NCBI RefSeq assembly: GCF_003334855.1
Contig: NZ_QOWE01000005.1
Coordinates: 62,001 to 126,000, forward strand
Direction: 5' to 3'
Source of the DNA: Larkinella punicea
Lineage (GTDB): Bacteria > Bacteroidota > Bacteroidia > Cytophagales > Spirosomataceae
DNA: 64,000 bases
A program made the position numbers and the translations under genes. Of this stretch, positions 1 to 8,298 are shown in pieces. Under the pieces are notes generated by a model. The model made no database searches. It was not told where the DNA came from and was given only the letters and a program-made list of their open reading frames with translations. The stretch's first letter is position 1, and every line of letters begins with the position of its first letter.

Positions 1-1062
1 GCCATCCGCGAACAACTCAACGATCAGGTCGTGATGGTGACGGGGGCCGCCGGTTCGATTGGTGCCGAACTCATCCGGCAGGTGTTGCGCCACCGTCCAC
101 ACACCGTCGTGCTGGTCGATCAGGCAGAATCGGCCCTGTTCGATCTGGAATTCAAACTGCGCCGGGAATACCAGGCCCTGGCGAGCGAGGTCAACGTGAT
201 CGTGAAAATTGCGGACATCTCCGACGAATTTCGGATGCGGCATATTTTCCGGGAAACCCGCCCGACGATTGTCTTTCATGCCGCAGCCTACAAGCACGTT
301 CCGCTCATGGAAGAACATCCATACGAAGCCGTGCGGGTGAATGTGCTGGGAACGCAGATTGTCGCGGATCTGTCGCTGAAATTTGGCGTTCGCACGTTCG
401 TCATGATTTCGACCGACAAGGCCGTCAACCCCACCAACGTCATGGGAGCCACCAAACGGCTGGCCGAAATGTATGTTCAGAGCCTGAATCATCCTGACAA
501 AGCCTTGCGCCGAACCCGGTTTATTGCCACCCGGTTTGGCAACGTGCTGGGTTCCAACGGCTCGGTGGTGACGGTTTTCCAACAGCAAATCCAGTCGGGC
601 GGCCCCGTAACGGTCACCCACCCCGACATCATCCGCTATTTCATGACCATTCCGGAAGCCTGCCAGTTGGTGCTCGAAGCGGGCGGTATGGGCAAAGGCG
701 GGGAAGTGTTCGTGTTCGACATGGGCGATCCGGTGAAGATCGTGGAACTGGCCCGCAAGATGATTCACCTGTCCGGTTATGCCGTAGACAAGGACATCAA
801 AATCGTTTTTACGGGTTTGCGACCGGGCGAAAAGCTGTTTGAAGAACTCCTCAACGACAACGAAAGCACGCTGCCCACCCATCACCCCAAAATTATGATT
901 GCGCAGGTGGTCATTCCCGACGCAGACGAAATGAAAGCGACACTCGACCAATTGCGGCATCTGATGCTCAACGGCAGTGATCACCAGTTGGTAGGAACCC
1001 TTAAACGTCTGATTCCAGAGTACATCAGTAACAACTCCGTTTTTACGGCCCTGGATTATTGA
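1..1062 (+). CDS. Polysaccharide biosynthesis nucleotide-sugar 4,6-dehydratase, CapD/WbpM family (5' end outside window)
   Basis: The reading frame is open from the first base, so this is the C-terminal catalytic part of a longer protein. The family usually has an N-terminal block of membrane helices, which would lie upstream. An NAD(P)-binding glycine motif (TGAAGSIG) sits near codons 14-21. The short-chain dehydrogenase active-site region reads STDKAVNPTNVMGATK, with Met where classical members have Tyr, as in the WbpM/PglF subgroup of UDP-GlcNAc 4,6-dehydratases. GLRPGEKLFEELL near the end is also typical. Such enzymes make 4-keto-6-deoxy sugar nucleotides for O-antigen, capsule or glycoprotein glycans at the inner membrane. 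The family is secure; the exact substrate is inferred. No other sugar gene adjoins it in the window. Confidence 0.9.
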   Translation, partial: AIREQLNDQVVMVTGAAGSIGAELIRQVLRHRPHTVVLVDQAESALFDLEFKLRREYQALASEVNVIVKIADISDEFRMRHIFRETRPTIVFHAAAYKHVPLMEEHPYEAVRVNVLGTQIVADLSLKFGVRTFVMISTDKAVNPTNVMGATKRLAEMYVQSLNHPDKALRRTRFIATRFGNVLGSNGSVVTVFQQQIQSGGPVTVTHPDIIRYFMTIPEACQLVLEAGGMGKGGEVFVFDMGDPVKIVELARKMIHLSGYAVDKDIKIVFTGLRPGEKLFEELLNDNESTLPTHHPKIMIAQVVIPDADEMKATLDQLRHLMLNGSDHQLVGTLKRLIPEYISNNSVFTALDY

Positions 1063-1117
1063 AAACCGGGCCTAGTGCAGTGATGAAATACTATTTAACG
1101 CTAAAACCAGGAAAGTT

Positions 1118-1747
1118 ATGTACAAGATCTTATTAGTAGACGACCACTCCATTGTCCGTTCAGGCATCCGTTTGTTGTTGAAAGAACAATACGGCACCAT
1201 CCAGATTGACGAAGCCAAAAACGGCAGTTCGGCTTTCGGCAAGATTATGGATACCACCTATCATCTGGTGATTATGGACATCAACATGCCTAACACCGAC
1301 ACATTCAGTTTGCTCCAGAATATTCGGGCGATGGCACCGGACTTACCGATTATGATCTTTACCATCATGACCGAATACGCGTTCGCCAAGCGGTATCTGC
1401 AACTGGGCGTCAAGGGGTACGTCAGCAAGCAGGCCGAGGACCCGGAAATCCGGAAAGCCGTTCACGCCATCCTGTGTGGAAAACCGTGCGTATGCCCCGA
1501 CTTATTGGAAAAAATGCAGGATGATAATCACTTTAGGAAAGAACTGGACCCGTTCGATGCCTTGTCGAACCGGGAACTGGAAATTGCTTTTCACCTGGTG
1601 AGGGGCAAATCCGTCAGCCACATTGCCGATACGCTCAACATTCACACATCGACCGTTGGCACGCACAAAGCCCGGATATTCGACAAGCTCAAGGTCGACA
1701 ATGTACTGGTTATGAAAGACCTGGCAACGTATTACCGACTTATTTAA
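1118..1747 (+). CDS. NarL/LuxR-type response regulator
   Basis: A 209-residue two-domain regulator. The N-terminal receiver domain has the acidic pair D8/D9, the phosphoacceptor D54 in VIMDINMP, a Thr/Ser position in the IFTIM strand and the conserved K104 in YVSK. The C-terminal quarter (about residues 145-205) is a LuxR helix-turn-helix, with LSNRELEI and the recognition helix in HTSTVGTHKARIFDKL. It would be phosphorylated by a histidine kinase and bind DNA as a dimer. No kinase gene lies next to it, so it is an orphan here. It starts at ATG after an A/G-rich stretch (aggaaag). Target genes cannot be told from the sequence. Confidence 0.92.
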   Translation: MYKILLVDDHSIVRSGIRLLLKEQYGTIQIDEAKNGSSAFGKIMDTTYHLVIMDINMPNTDTFSLLQNIRAMAPDLPIMIFTIMTEYAFAKRYLQLGVKGYVSKQAEDPEIRKAVHAILCGKPCVCPDLLEKMQDDNHFRKELDPFDALSNRELEIAFHLVRGKSVSHIADTLNIHTSTVGTHKARIFDKLKVDNVLVMKDLATYYRLI

Positions 1748-1849
1748 TCCTAGCGTTGAATCAATAGCCGATTGGGAGTGGACACCGTGTGAAACGTTCC
1801 CGTTTCCCGGCCACTTCCAATTTCTTCAACTGTTGCTCCAGGCAATCTT

Positions 1850-2374
1850 TTATCGCACGATCCGGTATCGCTGCTGGATTCGCTGGCGAATACAGGTGCC
1901 GACGGCATACGAGAAGCTGAGCAGCCCAACGGTCCAGACCAGCCCCCAAACACTCAGATACGCCCATTTTCCGGTACTCACGGTGGTGAGTAGAGCCATC
2001 ATCATCAGAACCATTCCGACAGTCATCAACAGGGCTGTGCGCAGGGAATTCCGGTATTCCTGCCGCAAATCATACGCGCCATATGCCTTGTTGCGAAACT
2101 GAAACACAATATCGTCCAGATCCGCTTTCCGAAGCTGTTCCTCGTTCATGGTTAGCTCGATCTGGTAGGTTTTGCGCAGGTGCTTCACGGCTTTGGCGTT
2201 TGCTTCGAGCTGCACTTTTTCCAGGGCGGTTTCGAATGGCAGACCAATCCACATGTAATGCTCGACCTCACAAGCCAGGTGATCGAGGAGTTCTTCAAAC
2301 AGCGCTTCGTCGGTGCCGTTCCAGACCAGATGGCGGTATAGGATTTCTACTTGTTGCGGGTTGAGCTTTTCCAT
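1850..2374 (-). CDS. HAAS-like membrane protein, PadR partner
   Basis: A 174-residue protein of no recognised enzyme family. The N-terminal half (about 1-70) is helical and acidic (ILYRHLVWNGTD, LFEELLDHLACEVEHYM) and resembles the HAAS/permease-prefix domains that occur beside PadR regulators. Residues about 90-105 carry FRNKAYGAYDLRQEYR, strikingly like the cytoplasmic start of Bacteroidota TonB proteins. Two membrane helices follow (about 110-132 and 140-160), then a basic tail. The PadR gene ends 36 bp upstream on the same strand, so the two are probably one transcript. By analogy with HAAS/PadR pairs it may be a membrane sensor or anti-regulator; this is inference from context. Confidence 0.6.
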   Translation of the reverse strand: MEKLNPQQVEILYRHLVWNGTDEALFEELLDHLACEVEHYMWIGLPFETALEKVQLEANAKAVKHLRKTYQIELTMNEEQLRKADLDDIVFQFRNKAYGAYDLRQEYRNSLRTALLMTVGMVLMMMALLTTVSTGKWAYLSVWGLVWTVGLLSFSYAVGTCIRQRIQQRYRIVR

Positions 2375-2410
2375 AGGACTATCGGGTTTAGCGGCTGATC
2401 GGTTCGGATT

Positions 2411-2764
2411 TTAGTGGCCCAGCGACAAGGCTGGCACCGGTTGTAAAAGGGCTTTCATTACTTCAACAAATCGCTCGAAATCAGAGACTTTCTGGTGGGC
2501 CATTTCGTTGCCACTGGGGGTGAGTGTGTAGTATTTGCGCAACCGCCCGTCCACTTCCACCGACTCCGTAATCAATAAACCTTCCTGTTGCAATTTGTGC
2601 AAAACCGGGTACAACGCCCCGAACGTCAGAATAACCTCTCCCTGCGTCCGCTCTTTGACCGACTGCGTGATTTCGTATCCGTACATCCGGCCCCGTTCGG
2701 TCAGCAGTTTCAACACGATTGTCTTCAGGGTTCCCCGCAAAAATTCATTGCCTGATGGTTCCAT
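2411..2764 (-). CDS. PadR family transcriptional regulator
   Basis: 117 residues, the usual length for a short PadR regulator. A winged helix fills about residues 12-85: LKTIVLKLLTERGRMYGYEI, then LTFGALYPVLHKLQQEGLL and the wing with VEVDGRLRKYYTLTPSG. PadR proteins are dimeric repressors that often control neighbouring membrane or efflux genes. Here the only partner is the HAAS-like membrane gene immediately downstream on the same strand. Upstream (2765-2860) is AT-rich with TATATTTA on the minus strand, a plausible -7 element. The ligand is unknown. Confidence 0.9.
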   Translation of the reverse strand: MEPSGNEFLRGTLKTIVLKLLTERGRMYGYEITQSVKERTQGEVILTFGALYPVLHKLQQEGLLITESVEVDGRLRKYYTLTPSGNEMAHQKVSDFERFVEVMKALLQPVPALSLGH

Positions 2765-2859
2765 GCTGTGCAGAAATAGAATGTTAATTTATTTGTATGA
2801 AGTAAATATATAAAAGATTCCAATATATAAACAAAATCTTTCCCGGATTTTTTTCAAAT

Positions 2860-3431
2860 CCCCACGCCCAGTCACCCCGCCCCAAAGGGGCCTCATCATT
2901 AACCCCGGACATCGTCCGGGGAATACGGGGAGGTCGCCCATCACCCCGCCCTAAAGGGGCACCATCATTAGCCCCGGACATCGTCCGGGGAATACGGAGA
3001 GGTCGCCCATCACCCCGCGCCAAAGGGGCATCATCATTAACCCCTGACATCGTCCGGGGAATACGGGGAGGTCGCCCATCACCCCGCCCTAAAGGGGCAC
3101 CATCATTAGCCCCGGACATCGTCCGGGGAATACGGGGAGGTCGCCCATCACCCCGCCCTAAAGGGGCACCATCATTAGCCCCGGACATCGTCCGGGGAAT
3201 ACGGAGAGGGGCCAATTGGTCATAACCCTGAAAGGGTTGGATAATTAGATCGATATTCAACCCTTTCAGGGTTGGCGAGGACGCGGATATCATCATTAAC
3301 CCCGGATATCGTCCGGGGTTAATGATGATGCCCCTTTGGGGCGGGGTGATGGGCGACCTCCCCGTGTTCCCCGGACGATGTCCGGGGCTAATGATGAGGC
3401 CCCTTCGGGGCGAGGGTGACTGGGCGTGGGG
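2860..3431. repeat. 69-bp tandem repeat array closed by inverted copies
   Basis: Five direct units begin at 2872, 2941, 3010, 3079 and 3148, an exact 69-bp period. Each unit holds two short palindromes: CACCCCGCCCTAAAGGGG and CCCCGGACATCGTCCGGGG. The units differ at a few bases. After an inner palindromic spacer (3224-3273), about 1.8 copies follow in the opposite orientation (about 3290-3415). The outer ends, 2860-2877 and 3414-3431, are a perfect 18-bp inverted repeat, so the whole block is bounded like one element. Since 69 is a multiple of three, a long minus-strand frame stays open through it, but this is a repeat artefact. It lies between divergent-looking padR and the 3' end of metH. 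Confidence 0.9.
3224..3273. repeat. Inner inverted repeat of the 69-bp array
   Basis: AACCCTGAAAGGGTT at 3224-3238 is matched by its exact reverse complement at 3259-3273, with 20 bp between. Each arm is itself nearly self-complementary (AACCCT/AGGGTT). It separates the direct units from the inverted units and does not share their sequence, so it may be an independent palindrome captured by the array. Confidence 0.8.
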
Positions 3432-3444
3432 GGGGGGCGGTTCC

Positions 3445-6400
3445 CTACGCGTCGTACGACAGAACCGGAGACAACCAGCGTTCGACCTCATCAAGGGGCA
3501 TGTTCTTCCGCTGCGCATAATCGAGCACCTGATCCTTGTTGATTTTTCCGACCGCAAAATACCGCGACGACGGGTGCGAGAAGTAAAAACCGCTCACCGA
3601 CGACGCCGGATACATGGCAAAACTCTCGGTCAGTTGGATGTCGATCTGTCCGGCATCCAGCAGTTCAAACAGCGTTGCTTTTTCGGTATGGTCGGGGCAG
3701 GCGGGGTAGCCCGGTGCCGGCCGAATGCCCTGGTACTCTTCCTTGATTAAATCTTCGTTCGACAATTTTTCGTTGGTTGCATACGGCCAGAACTCCGTCC
3801 GAACCCGTTTGTGCATCAATTCAGCGAAAGCTTCGGCCAGACGGTCGGCGATGGCCTTGATCATGATGCTGTTGTAATCGTCGTGATCGCGCTCAAATTC
3901 CTCCACCAGTTTTTCAATACCAATCCCCGCCGTAACGGCAAAACCGCCAATGTAATCCGTGTGGCCCGTCTCCATCGGAGCTACAAAATCCGCCAGACAG
4001 AAGTTGGGTAAACCGGGTGCTTTCTGGTTTTGCTGACGCAGGAAATGGAGCACGGTTTTGGTATCGTAAATCAGTTCTCCTGCCGATTTGTGTTCGCTAC
4101 GCTCGGCAATGTGGCTGAGTTTATATTCAATATGCGCGTGCGAACCGTGCCGTTCACAGGGAATCTCGCGGACAATTTCCTCAAAGTCGTGCAGCAGCAC
4201 ATCGTCTTCGGTGGCGTTGGCGGGATAAAAACCAACCACGGCTCTGGCCGTCAGCAGTTTTTCATCGATCACTTTCTGCAAAAGCCGTTTGGCATCTTCA
4301 AAGACCTTTTTTGCTTCAACGCCAACAACCTCATCGGTCAGAATCGCGGGGTATTTTCCGTGCAATTCCCAGGTCTGGAAAAACGGCGTCCAGTCGATAA
4401 ACTCCGCAATTTCTTTCAAGGAATAGTCCTGAAAATAGCGGTTTCCGAGAAACTGCGGTTTGGTCGGTTCAAATTCCGACCAGTCGATGACGGTTTTGTT
4501 TTTCCGGGCTACGTCAATCGTCAGGGTCTTTTTGTCCTGTTTCCGCTTGGCGTGATCGGCGCGGAGTTTGGTGTACTCGTCCTTGAATTCGTGGAAAACC
4601 AGATCGCGCGTGCTTTCCTGCTCGCTGATGAGCCGACCGGCCACCGGCACACTCCGGCTGGCATCCAGCACGTGCACCACCGGCCCCGAATAATGCGGAT
4701 CGATTTTGACGGCGGTGTGAATCCGCGAGGTCGTAGCCCCGCCGATCAGCAGCGGCATCGTAAAACCCTGACGCTCCATTTCTTTCGCCACGCCCACCAT
4801 TTCATCCAGCGAGGGCGTAATCAAACCGCTTAAACCGATGATATCGACGTTATGCTTTTTGGCTTCTTCCAGAATTTTCTGGGTTGGCACCATCACGCCC
4901 AAATCAATGATTTCGTAGTTGTTACAGCCCAAAACCACGCCAACGATGTTTTTTCCAATGTCGTGAACGTCGCCTTTGACGGTGGCCATCAGGATTTTTC
5001 CGGCCGCCCGCGCGCCCACGGCCTTGCTGGCTTCGATGAACGGGAACAGATAGGCAACGGCCTTTTTCATCACCCGCGCCGACTTCACCACCTGCGGCAG
5101 GAACATTTTCCCTTCGCCAAACAGGTCGCCCACCACGTTCATGCCATCCATCAACGGCCCTTCGATCACCTCGATGGGTCGCTCATACAGCAGCCGGGCT
5201 TCTTCCGTGTCCTGGTCGATGTAATCCGTGATGCCGCGCACCAGCGCGTGTTTCAGGCGTTCCTGAACCGGTTCCAGCCGCCAGCTTTCATCCTGAACAA
5301 CGACTTTTCCTTTGGCTTTAACGGTTTCGGCAAAATCGACCAGCCGCTCCGTCGCATCCGGACGGCGGTTGAGCAGCACATCTTCGCAGCGTTCGAGGAG
5401 GTCTTTCGGAATATCGTCATAAACACCCAGATTACCGGCGTTGACAATCCCCATGTCCATCCCGGCTTTAATAGCGTAGTACAGAAAAACCGAGTGCATC
5501 GCTTCCCGCACCACCTCGTTGCCCCGGAAAGAGAACGAAATATTGGACACCCCGCCACTCACCTTCGCTAACGGCAGATTTTCCTTGATCCAGCGCGTCG
5601 CATTGATGAAGTCGACGGCGTAATTATTGTGTTCTTCGATTCCCGTGGCAACGGTCAGGATGTTCGGGTCAAAAATGATGTCCTGCGCCGAAAAACCGAC
5701 TTTATCCACCAGAATCCGGTACGCGCGTTCGCAAATTTCAATCCGCCGTTCGAAGTTATCGGCCTGACCGGTTTCGTCGAACGCCATCACCACGGCCGCA
5801 GCACCGTAGCGTTTCACCAGATTGGCGCGTTCGATAAACGCTTCTTCTCCTTCTTTCAGCGAAATTGAGTTCACGATGGCTTTGCCCTGCACGCATTTCA
5901 AACCGGCTTCGATCACTTCCCACTTCGAGGAGTCGATCATGATCGGCACGCGGGCAATGTCGGGTTCGGCGGCAATCAGGTTCAGGAAGGTTGTCATGAC
6001 TTCCACCGAATCCAGCATGCCTTCGTCCATGTTCACGTCGATTACCTGCGCACCGTTTTCGACCTGCTGACGCGCCACGGACAAGGCAGCATCGTAATCC
6101 CCGGCTTTGATCAAACGCGCAAATGCCTTGGAACCCGTCACGTTGGTGCGTTCCCCGACGTTGACAAAGTTGGTCAACTCCGTGATTTTCAACGGCTCCA
6201 GACCGCTCAGTTTCTGATACGATTCGGCCTGTGGTCTCGGACGGGGCGGATATTTCGCAATCGCCTGGGCAATCGCCCGAATGTGATCCGGCGTCGAACC
6301 GCAGCAACCGCCGACGATGTTGACAAAACCGTCCTGCACAAAGCCTTCGATCTGGGCCGCCATTTCGTCGGGCGACTGATCGTATTCCCCCATTTCGTTG

Positions 6401-7254
6401 GGCAATCCGGCATTCGGATAGGCCGACGTAAAAAACGGCGCTTCTTTCGCCAGCGTCTGTACATACGGCCGCAGCAGTTCGGCCCCCATCGCGCAGTTCA
6501 ACCCAATGCTGAGCAATGGCAGGTGCGACACCGAATACAGAAACGCTTCCGTCGTCTGGCCCGACAGCGTCCGGCCCGAAGCGTCGGTAATGGTTCCCGA
6601 AACCATGATCGGCAGCGGTTCCAGTCCTTTATCCGCAAAATATTTATCCACGGCAAACAACGCGGCTTTGGCGTTGAGCGTATCCGTGATGGTTTCAATC
6701 AATAGCAAATCCGATCCGCCCTCGACCAACCCGGAAACCTGGGTGTAAAATGCTTCGACCAGTTGATCGAACGTAATGGCGCGGTAGCCGGGATTGTTCA
6801 CATCGGGCGACATGGAGGCCAGCCGCGTGGTCGGCCCCATCGCACCGGCCACAAACCGGGGCTTGTCGGGATTCTGGCGGGTTACTTCCTCCGCCACTTC
6901 CTTCGCAATTCTCGCCGACTCGTAATTCAGTTCGTACACCAGTTCTTCCATGTGGTAATCGGCCATTGCCACCCACGTTCCGCTGAAGGTGTTGGTTTCG
7001 ATGATGTCCGATCCGGCTTCGAGATACTGGCGGTGGATTTCCTTGATGATGTCCGGTCTTGTGAGCGACAGCAAATCGTTGTTGCCCTTCAAATCGTGTG
7101 GCCAGTCGGCAAAACGCGTTCCGCGATAATCTTCTTCTTCCAGTTTATACCGTTGAATCATAGTACCCATCGCTCCATCGAGAATCAGGATACGCTGTTG
7201 AAGAAGGTCAGTTATTTTTTCCAAGTTCTTGTATTGATTAGGACTATTTACCAT
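3445..7254 (-). CDS. metH: Cobalamin-dependent methionine synthase
   Basis: A protein of about 1,269 residues, full length for MetH, which methylates homocysteine from 5-methyltetrahydrofolate through methylcobalamin in the cytoplasm. Four modules appear in order: homocysteine-binding domain ([11 protein letters not shown] at the start, zinc-ligand cysteines in GLNCAMG and [10 protein letters not shown]), pterin-binding domain ([14 protein letters not shown]), cobalamin domain ([20 protein letters not shown], the DxHxxG loop whose His binds cobalt) and the C-terminal AdoMet-reactivation domain ([12 protein letters not shown]). The start chosen is the ATG at 7254 ([10 protein letters not shown]). 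A longer frame reaching 7371 would run into the riboswitch and is rejected. Expression is probably controlled by the SAM-I riboswitch upstream. A standalone metF or other methionine gene is not seen nearby. Confidence 0.97.
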   Translation of the reverse strand: MVNSPNQYKNLEKITDLLQQRILILDGAMGTMIQRYKLEEEDYRGTRFADWPHDLKGNNDLLSLTRPDIIKEIHRQYLEAGSDIIETNTFSGTWVAMADYHMEELVYELNYESARIAKEVAEEVTRQNPDKPRFVAGAMGPTTRLASMSPDVNNPGYRAITFDQLVEAFYTQVSGLVEGGSDLLLIETITDTLNAKAALFAVDKYFADKGLEPLPIMVSGTITDASGRTLSGQTTEAFLYSVSHLPLLSIGLNCAMGAELLRPYVQTLAKEAPFFTSAYPNAGLPNEMGEYDQSPDEMAAQIEGFVQDGFVNIVGGCCGSTPDHIRAIAQAIAKYPPRPRPQAESYQKLSGLEPLKITELTNFVNVGERTNVTGSKAFARLIKAGDYDAALSVARQQVENGAQVIDVNMDEGMLDSVEVMTTFLNLIAAEPDIARVPIMIDSSKWEVIEAGLKCVQGKAIVNSISLKEGEEAFIERANLVKRYGAAAVVMAFDETGQADNFERRIEICERAYRILVDKVGFSAQDIIFDPNILTVATGIEEHNNYAVDFINATRWIKENLPLAKVSGGVSNISFSFRGNEVVREAMHSVFLYYAIKAGMDMGIVNAGNLGVYDDIPKDLLERCEDVLLNRRPDATERLVDFAETVKAKGKVVVQDESWRLEPVQERLKHALVRGITDYIDQDTEEARLLYERPIEVIEGPLMDGMNVVGDLFGEGKMFLPQVVKSARVMKKAVAYLFPFIEASKAVGARAAGKILMATVKGDVHDIGKNIVGVVLGCNNYEIIDLGVMVPTQKILEEAKKHNVDIIGLSGLITPSLDEMVGVAKEMERQGFTMPLLIGGATTSRIHTAVKIDPHYSGPVVHVLDASRSVPVAGRLISEQESTRDLVFHEFKDEYTKLRADHAKRKQDKKTLTIDVARKNKTVIDWSEFEPTKPQFLGNRYFQDYSLKEIAEFIDWTPFFQTWELHGKYPAILTDEVVGVEAKKVFEDAKRLLQKVIDEKLLTARAVVGFYPANATEDDVLLHDFEEIVREIPCERHGSHAHIEYKLSHIAERSEHKSAGELIYDTKTVLHFLRQQNQKAPGLPNFCLADFVAPMETGHTDYIGGFAVTAGIGIEKLVEEFERDHDDYNSIMIKAIADRLAEAFAELMHKRVRTEFWPYATNEKLSNEDLIKEEYQGIRPAPGYPACPDHTEKATLFELLDAGQIDIQLTESFAMYPASSVSGFYFSHPSSRYFAVGKINKDQVLDYAQRKNMPLDEVERWLSPVLSYDA

Positions 7255-7335
7255 GCAAACCACCGTCTGTAGCAGAACGGCGCCAATACGGGTACACGGC
7301 TTATCGAAGAAAGGAAGCAGGGTGCAAGCTTTCAA

Positions 7336-7439
7336 CTTATCTGTCCCCGTTGCCGGGGCGGAATTTGGCACCTTTTTCAGGGAGTATGACTGGTTGCCAA
7401 GACATCATCGGGTCCAATCCCTCCGTCTTTCTCGATAAG
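7336..7439 (-). promoter_or_regulatory. SAM-I (S-box) riboswitch of metH
   Basis: Read on the minus strand, the block opens with CTTATCGAGAAAGACGGAGG, continues GATTGGACCCGATGATGTCTTGGCAACC, then GGTGCCAAATTCCGCCCC, GGCAACGGGG and closes with AGATAAG. These are the S-box core elements in order: P1 5' strand, GGAGGGA, GATGA...GGCAACC (P2 with kink-turn and pseudoknot), GGTGCCAAATTC (P3/J3-4), P4 hairpin CCCC-GGCAA-CGGGG, and P1 3' strand. SAM-I riboswitches shut methionine genes off when S-adenosylmethionine is abundant. metH starts 81 nt downstream. An alternative partner for the P1 5' strand lies at 7299-7313 (see findings). No classical U-tract terminator is visible, so control may be at translation. 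Confidence 0.95.
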
Positions 7440-7446
7440 CGTTTTA

Positions 7447-7477
7447 CAAAAATAGAAAAAGAGCCGGTTTTTGCCAA
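7447..7477 (-). promoter_or_regulatory. Bacteroidota promoter of metH riboswitch transcript
   Basis: On the minus strand TATTTTTG (7454-7447) fits the -7 consensus TAnnTTTG, and TTG at 7477-7475 lies 20 nt upstream as the -33 element. Transcription would begin near 7441, directly at the 5' edge of the riboswitch aptamer, which supports both calls. Confidence 0.75.
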
Positions 7478-7528
7478 AACTATTCGCTCAGGTCAAAAAC
7501 AGGCTCTCTCTCTACGAAAAAGATTTAC

Positions 7529-7903
7529 CTACCAGGTTTGTTCCAGGTCTTCCTTCGTGTACGTATGGTTTCGTTCATGGTATAACGACGCTTTTCCGGT
7601 TCGTTTTACCGCCAACGGATTTTTGGAGAACAGCCGGTAAAGCAGGGCAATCGGAACTAAAAACACCCAGAACAGAACGGTCAGAACGATTTTGCCGTTG
7701 ATGTTGCCCAGAATTTCGGCAATCTTAAACCACACCCAGACAATACCGTTACCCGCCACCGGAATAAACACGCTCAACAACCCAATGGCTGCTGCGGCAT
7801 ACAGCCAGTATACCGATATAAAAATGAAATAGAGGACAACCAGACCGGTAACAATAACCAACTGGGCCTTCACACGGTCTAATTGACTCATCGACTGCGG
7901 CAC
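7529..7903 (-). CDS. SxtJ-like small membrane protein
   Basis: 124 residues with hydrophobic helices at about 14-40 (VIVTGLVVLYFIFISVYWLY region, continuing into AAAAIGLLSVFIPVAG) and about 67-88 (IVLTVLFWVFLVPIALLYRL), then a polar tail SLYHERNHTYTKEDLEQTW. Size and context fit the SxtJ family, membrane proteins encoded beside NodU/CmcH-type carbamoyltransferases, first named in saxitoxin clusters. The start may be M1 or M5 (MSQLDRVK). It follows the DUF5989 gene by 6 bp and is certainly co-transcribed with it. Its biochemical role is unknown. Assignment rests on length, topology and neighbours. Confidence 0.7.
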   Translation of the reverse strand: MPQSMSQLDRVKAQLVIVTGLVVLYFIFISVYWLYAAAAIGLLSVFIPVAGNGIVWVWFKIAEILGNINGKIVLTVLFWVFLVPIALLYRLFSKNPLAVKRTGKASLYHERNHTYTKEDLEQTW

Positions 7904-7909
7904 TACCGG

Positions 7910-8059
7910 TTAAAATAAGGTATAAATAAACGGCGCCACCGCCGAACCGCCACCCACCACCAGAACAACGCCAATTAATAACAACAACATGACGATGGGG
8001 GCCAGCCACCATTTTTTGCGCTGGCTCAGAAATCCAAAAATGTCTCGAAGAAAGTCCAT
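7910..8059 (-). CDS. DUF5989-type single-helix small protein (49 aa)
   Basis: A 49-codon frame starting MDFLRDIFGFLSQRKKWWLA and ending VAPFIYTLF, with one membrane helix in between (residues 21-36, then a Gly/Ser stretch GGGSAVAP). The amphipathic start with RKKWW before the helix matches my memory of the DUF5989 family, small proteins found next to SxtJ-like genes and carbamoyltransferases. It starts at ATG 8059, and its stop is 6 bp before the SxtJ-like start. It is easily overlooked because of its size, but composition, spacing and context all support it. Confidence 0.8.
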   Translation of the reverse strand: MDFLRDIFGFLSQRKKWWLAPIVMLLLLIGVVLVVGGGSAVAPFIYTLF

Positions 8060-8153
8060 GATAGAAATGATTTATGTGTTTCCGTTACGAATAATGTTAG
8101 GACTTTCGCCCCTAAATGTATTGAGTCGATTTAGTTTGAAATCTGATTCTGCC

Positions 8154-8281
8154 GTTGTCGATCGCGTTTCGCGAGTAATTCCTATCGAAGAGCCTTTGCC
8201 CCGAAGTTTGATTTTCAGAAAGATTAGGTGCGGGCCGGAGGCCCTTTGGATAGAAGTCACTCTCGAAACGCGAGCGACAAC
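8154..8281. repeat. Long imperfect inverted repeat between carbamoyltransferase and DUF5989 genes
   Basis: GTTGTCGATCGCGTTTCG at 8154-8171 is mirrored by CGAAACGCGAGCGACAAC at 8264-8281 with one mismatch. The complementarity continues inward imperfectly (GAGTAATTCCTATC near 8173 against GGATAGAAGTCACTC near 8248). The inside holds GCGGGCCGGAGGCCC. The whole 128-bp block would fold as one long hairpin. It looks like a MITE or REP-type element and sits just downstream of the carbamoyltransferase stop, where it could also act on termination. No other copy is recognised in the window. Confidence 0.65.
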
Positions 8282-8298
8282 GATGATTTCTCCGGGCA

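Noticed and set aside
2784-3557. Long minus-strand open frame with repeated IPRTMSGANDGAPLGRGDGR units
   Set aside because: It is the 69-bp repeat array read in frame (69 is a multiple of 3). Composition follows the palindromes, it runs into metH and it has no plausible start or protein character.
3445-6976. Many long plus-strand and other-frame ORFs opposite metH (for example around 4030-4833 and 4852-5571)
   Set aside because: They are antisense shadows caused by codon bias of metH: rich in His, Phe and Gln with no family match and no regulatory signals.
7255-7371. 39-codon N-terminal extension of metH
   Set aside because: It runs through the SAM-I riboswitch 3' strand and lacks any MetH similarity; the family N-terminus begins at MVNSPN (7254).
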